Assembly (NCBI GenBank): GCA_018806985.1
Contig: JADANN010000375.1
Span: forward strand, 2,604,001-2,668,000
Direction of reading: 5' to 3'
DNA from: Angiostrongylus vasorum
Lineage: Eukaryota > Nematoda > Chromadorea > Rhabditida > Metastrongylidae
DNA: 64,000 bases
A program made the translations under genes and the position numbers. Under the pieces are notes generated by a model. The model was not told where the DNA came from. It searched no databases and saw nothing but the letters and a program-made list of their open reading frames with translations. Position 1 is the first letter of the stretch. Every line of letters begins with the position of its first letter. Below are positions 59,168 through 64,000 of the stretch, piece by piece.

Positions 59168-61350
59168 TGATCCGAGTCGATAGTCAACAGTTGTTCGTGT
59201 TCTCAAGGTGGCGCCTTCGTCGGGCATAAAGCCACTCCTCACATCAACGCCATCCTCAGTGGAGCATTTCTCGATTAAGCCATGATCATCCGGTGACACT
59301 CTTTTATACAGAGCGCTTGTTATTGATGTTGTTATCCGTTGTTATTGATGATAATTTGCTTTTCAACGGATAATCCACCCCTGAAAGCTGAGAGTTCGGA
59401 AGTCACCAAGAGACGTCTGTCTCCAGAAACACTCGTGCTGATACGCCAGCGTGGAATCGCACGCGCTGCAGGCAATCGCGAACTAACGTCGAAACTTGCA
59501 AAACAATGCGGACAGGCGATAAAAAAGAAGAGCAGCAGTAATGGTCGAAGCTGCAGAGGCTAGGGAAAAAGCAATCGCAAAGCCCACCGAAGCTTCGCCA
59601 ATTACAAGACCAAGATGATTGTACCCCGACGCCGAAACGGAACACTAACAGAGTCCAGAAAGGCAGTAGAGAAAATCATTCACGAATACTACTCTGATTT
59701 CTTCGATAGCCACGTCCAGCTCCCGTTATATGAAATAAAGAAGGATGGATATGTTGTACCATCGGTTCCCCCCTTCCGAAATCCGACATGCCGTTTCGTC
59801 GGTGAAGAATCGAACAGCGCCAGGTCCGGACAAGATAAGACCACAACACCTGAAGAACCTTGCCCCACAGTCCTCGTAAACACACTGGCTCGGCGCTTCA
59901 TACGCTGCTTGTCTGAATGCAAGGTCCCTATTCAGTGGTAGACCAGCAAGACCGTGTTACTGTTCAACAAGGGGTGACCTACACGATATCGGCAACTATC
60001 GCCCAATCTGCTTGCTGTCAGTCTTCTCACAAACTTTTCACTCGAGTCATCCTAAACAGGATTGAGAGAACACTGGACAAAGGACAGCCGCGTGAGCAAG
60101 CAGGGGTTTCGAAAAAGGATTTAGTACCGATTCACCACATCCACACGATAACAAGGCTCATTGAAGTATCGCGAGAGTACAAAAGACCGCTCTGTCTCAC
60201 TTTCATCGATTTAAACAAGGCCTTTGATTCAGTTGAGATAGAAGCAGTCATGGAAGCCCTTGATAGTCAACGAGTCCCCTACTCACTACATAATGATTCC
60301 TCGTGAGCTGTACAAAAAATTTCACAACCAAGATATCACCATTCTACAACGAATTAACATTGAAATCAAAAAGAGGAGTTAGGCAAGGCGATACCATCTC
60401 GCCAAAATTATTTACCGCCACCCTCCAGAACGTCATGCTAACATTGGAATGGAATAATGAGGGAGTGGAAATCGTTGGTCGGCAGTTATATCATCTTCGT
60501 TTTGCTGATGACATCGTCCTCATAACACTAAACATTAGCCAAGCGGAACGTATGCTTGCCGACTTTGATAAAGCCTGTGGAAAGATTGGTCTTCGACTAA
60601 ATCTCACAAAAACGATGTTCATAAGGAACGGATTGGTTTCGTATGCCCCATTCACGCTAAACGGAATCAAACGCCTCCGAATGCTTCAGTTATGTCTATC
60701 TAGGTCGGGAAATCAATATGACGAACAACTTAGCTCTAGAGCTGAGCAGAAGGAAACGAGCGGCTTTGGGGAGCTTTCAAGAGCATCGAGGATGTAGTGA
60801 AGAGGACAAAGAACACCCGACTCTGTGCCCACCTTTTCGAGTCAGCGGTACCTCCCTGCCCTAACGTATGCGTCAGAAACCTGGTCGCTGCGTAAGCAGG
60901 ATGAAAGATCACTCAGCGTTATCGAACGCCCAGTCGAAAGCATGATGCTAAGAGTATCCCGTTTCACACAAGTAAAGGATGGGATCCGAAGCTCCGACCT
61001 GCGTCAACGATCAAAAATCAAAGATGTCGTTCTGTACGCCAAACAGTCGAAGGTGGGGCGGACATGTAGTGCGTGTGGATGACAACAGATGGACAAGGGC
61101 CGTTAGTGACTAGATTCCTCGGGATGTCAAACGAACTGCCGGAAGACCACCGACCCGATGGTCAGAGGTCTTCACGAAGAGTCTAGAAGAAAGATATGAT
61201 GCTCGACGAGTCCCAAGAGCGCGCAGAACCCACTGGGCTACTCTTGCACGCGACAGAGAAAAATGGAGGATTTACTGGCGCCCGCTCGAGTCACTCGACC
61301 AGCAACGGGACTACAGGTAACAGGTGGATCCACCCTAGTGTTGTCGGGAT

Positions 61351-61390
61351 GGGTTCTAATGAAGACGAAACCGTCCAAAAAGTTAGGCGA
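61351..61390 (+). ncRNA. Hammerhead-like module relic at the 3' end of the RTE-type element
   Basis: CTAATGA, a GAC-type stem II region, a degraded GAAA box and a TTAGGCGAATAAAC tail match the module family at about 75 percent by eye. It comes straight after the last reverse-transcriptase frame and has the same orientation. Confidence 0.3.
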
Positions 61391-61449
61391 ATAAACATCA
61401 TTGTCAACCTCGTGTAAGCTCAACAACATGAACGCATGTTGATTATTTT

Positions 61450-62780
61450 AAAACCGAGTTTAAATAACAGTCGGTTTCAAAACTATGAAGTGTCCCATAG
61501 AATATGACCAATGACAATATCAAGCTTAAAAAGTATGGAAATCGGTAAGCTCTTGTTAGCCACTTGCTGTACAGATTTCTTACGGGCCATATACAAAGGA
61601 ATCATCTCAAGGATGAGGAAAAATTATGCGAATCACTTTATTCTATTGTCCTTCAGAACTTATGGAACTTCTGCAACAACAACGGTTACTCCAGATGTCT
61701 ATGAAGAATATTATAGATATGTATTTTCCTGATTTCATTGCATGAGAAGAGGACGTACCCCAATTCGGATGGGAAACGATCGAACAGAAAAAACACATAA
61801 GTGCTACTATACTGAAAGGGAGCACAAAAAAGGGAGCACTACATGAGAGTTGTGAGAGCACACTTAACAGGGCAATCTCTTATTAAGTAAAACCATAAAT
61901 GGTTTCGCAATCCACGGCTTCTGCGAAAACATGTCTAAGGTCTACGGAGACGGTCACGAGAAATTGAAAGAAAAAATTATTTTTCGACATAGTACACTAT
62001 AGTGAAGATCAGCAATCACTGAAGGATGCATGCACAAAGAAATCATCAGGGGATATATGAATTCGCCACATCTAATTCCGAAGAACATCCGAAAGAATGT
62101 GTAATAGTTTTGGAATCACTAGAAGACAATAGGAAGGGAAAGAGACAGCTACTGTGAGCAGTATTTTTTTCCATATTTCCTTTTGAACAAACTTTTCAAC
62201 ACTGGATCAACACAAGTCACTTCAGTTCACAAAGCTGGTTTTTCGACAACCGCTCATGATTTTTTAGCAAGCACAGCACACGAGTAGTCTAGAACTTGAT
62301 AGATATGTTGAGCAGCAGTCATTATTCATGATAACATAACCAATTTTTTTGAAACATTATCAAGATAGAATCTTCCACTCTCAAAAAAAATTCCATGATT
62401 TCAATGAGAAAGAGAGGTTTAGGGGCTCTGGGAAATTATGTCACCATAAAAAGGAACCCGATAACGGCTGTGAAAAGAATATTCTATTGTATAAGGATAC
62501 ACAATAGTTGTCATAAAGAAAAAGATTCTTAGGAGAATTTTTGTATTTGAATAATAAACTGAAAGACCTTAGCGGGTGGAAAAGTGCACAAAAGAACGGG
62601 TTGAAAACCTGAAATTTTTGGGTTGTGCCTGAGCAGCTGGTGAATCATAAGTGAACGGTTGAACGGTGATGATGATAAGAAACAATGATACCTCCTTGGT
62701 GAGTAGATATTGATTGAGGCAATAAAAGGGCATCGTAATCAGTGGCACGACGTCCACAGCACCAATAGTGGAAATGAATT
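61450..62780. other. Unassigned region
   Basis: Only AT-rich sequence seen; no repeat family or coding exon supported. Confidence 0.5.
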
Positions 62781-62782
62781 AT

Positions 62783-63036
62783 ACAAAGTAATAAACACGT
62801 GGTCTCAGATTCGATACCGCACCGCTGCCAAATCATGACCTTCATTCATCAGTAGTCAGCAAATTGATACGAGAATTATCTGCAAAGGTATAAACGATGA
62901 CTTGAAGTGTCATTAGTATCGATAGGCCACCGCAAGTCATTCCATGGGCTAAATATGCGTTCATTCACCTCTAAGATAGAACCGAATGCATTGCCTCTCT
63001 CTTAGGAATTGATAAACCCCAGGGCGCCATTATTTA
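62783..63036 (+). repeat. Degenerate SINE-A copy
   Basis: Body TATCGATAGGCCACCGCAAG and the tail end are kept; the A box is lost. Confidence 0.55.
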
Positions 63037-63619
63037 TTCCGTTTTCATTTTTTCCTTACTTTTGAAACTAACCAATCGTGAAGTTTCATCGATCTTTCTT
63101 CAACTTCTTTCAGAGTATTTCGTAGAATTTACTCATCCAAACGATCTACTAGAGGTGATAGAGCTCATACTAGTTGAGTCATCGTTCAGCATAGTCGCAC
63201 TCCAGAACGTTCAAGTACGTGTTACTCGCTCAAGGAACACTTCTTCATGAAGTGCTTTACCTTTATGGAATTCAGAGAAGAATATGCGCGAAATCGTTTT
63301 GTGGACTTAGGCGCTAAGGTTAGCTACACTAGCATGACACATGTTGTACGCTCCCGCAACTTACCTGTTGAGATTGTGGATTGAATCCAGTGCACTTCCA
63401 CGTCACACGATTATGGGCCTTAAGTTGACACTACGGTGAGGAATGCAATCAGCCTAGACGCAAGAACACACCCATGAAAATATACCAGCTTGAGAATCCT
63501 CTTATGTAAAGAATCCGGGAAGGAAATGATTTTGTTCTTCAGTGCTGAATTTCTGAAGCTCCTGTTAATTCAAATGGAGCGAGGAAAGCCCAATAGTTTC
63601 CCCGTGCAATAATGCATGG

Positions 63620-63915
63620 ATGACCATTGTTTCGAGCCTGCCATCCATCGGTATTTGGTGAATTAGACATTATTTAACTAATTTAAAGGACCTTACAATC
63701 TACAAAGGGAGGCGAATATCAGTGGCGACGACTTGAGAGCGTTTAATTGAGGTCATCCTAGGATTCCAACGAAGATCGACATGACCAGCATTAAACGACA
63801 TCCATGAAGAAGACAAAATCCTCAAGTGGCAGCCGAACCTACCGACAAATCCAAATATTTCCGTGGACGTCAGATGCGACACCTATCGTAGTCTATGTAC
63901 TAAGAATTCTAGGTA
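63620..63915 (+). repeat. Degenerate SINE-D copy
   Basis: GACCAGCATTAAACGACATC, TCCTCAAGTGGCAGCCGAAC and a TTTCGAGCCTGCC B-box trace match the family. Confidence 0.5.
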
Positions 63916-64000
63916 GTCGTAATAGCTGAATAAATATTGCGAGTATCTTTAGATATCAAAAATCGTACGAAATTTCCTTTTCATACAGCACTATTTGAGG

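Larger units (their letters stand above)
59090..61445 (+). mobile_element. 5'-truncated RTE-type non-LTR retrotransposon with hammerhead-like flanks
   Basis: Pieces of one reverse transcriptase appear in shifting plus-strand frames: RRLSPETLVLIRQRG (59.4 kb), a spacer with EIKKDGYVVPSV (59.73 kb), NYRPICLLS (59.99 kb), FIDLNKAFDSVE (60.2 kb, motif A), RGVRQGDTISPKLF (60.37 kb, motif B), LRFADDIVLIT (60.5 kb, motif C), TYASETWSLRKQDERSLSVI (60.86 kb). This protein type is abundant in strongylid genomes and belongs to the RTE clade. No apurinic-endonuclease domain lies upstream, so the copy is 5'-truncated, and multiple frameshifts make it inactive. A hammerhead-like module with a shared tail lies at each end, the left one inverted. 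Confidence 0.8.

Overview
The window looks like nuclear DNA of a clade V parasitic nematode, most likely a hookworm-type strongylid. This is inferred from short exons with TTTCAG/TTTTAG 3' splice sites, AG dinucleotides placed directly before start codons (typical of spliced-leader trans-splicing), the protein families present, and a dense load of nematode-type retroelements and tRNA-derived SINEs. Nothing looks bacterial. No operon, CRISPR array or rRNA was seen, and the only tRNA-like sequences are inside SINEs.

Three conserved genes could be rebuilt exon by exon. (1) smk-1/PPP4R3, minus strand, 37226 down to 23067: 16 exons, about 969 codons, the regulatory subunit 3 of protein phosphatase 4. 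(2) A CHMP5/Vps60 ESCRT-III gene, plus strand, 39163 to 43021: 5 exons, 218 codons, head-to-head with smk-1. (3) A 2-hydroxyacid oxidase (glycolate oxidase, HAO1 family), minus strand, 57776 down to 45566: 9 exons, about 334 codons, with all expected active-site residues but with its last about 45 residues not located. Exon phases agree throughout except at three junctions. Each of those could be explained by a single inserted or missing base, which points either to residual assembly indels or to real splice oddities.

From 1 to 23 kb only scattered exon-like blocks were found (805-888, 4848-5168, 7548-7658, 15217-15973, 16405-16477, 21545-21648). They have good splice sites and coding character but no family I can name with confidence. 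The rest is repeats and unassigned intergenic or intronic DNA.

Mobile DNA dominates. SINE-A (tRNA-like, about 280 bp) has about 17 copies. Repeat B (about 380 bp), SINE-C and SINE-D add many more. There is a decayed Penelope-like element (RT plus GIY-YIG) and a mariner fragment in vps-60 intron 3, a piggyBac transposase remnant in the large oxidase intron, and a 5'-truncated RTE-type non-LTR element at 59.1-61.4 kb.

The most interesting non-protein signal is a recurring small module of about 40 nt with a hammerhead-ribozyme-like core (CTGANGA, stem II, GAAAC, GTC or GTT, closing stem). Eight copies or relics were seen. Several sit as mirror-image pairs in large palindromes (about 10.97-11.33 kb and 14.47-15.03 kb) and one pair brackets the RTE-type element. 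Stem II changes from GGC/GCC to GAC/GTC between copies, which is compensatory and argues for a conserved RNA fold.
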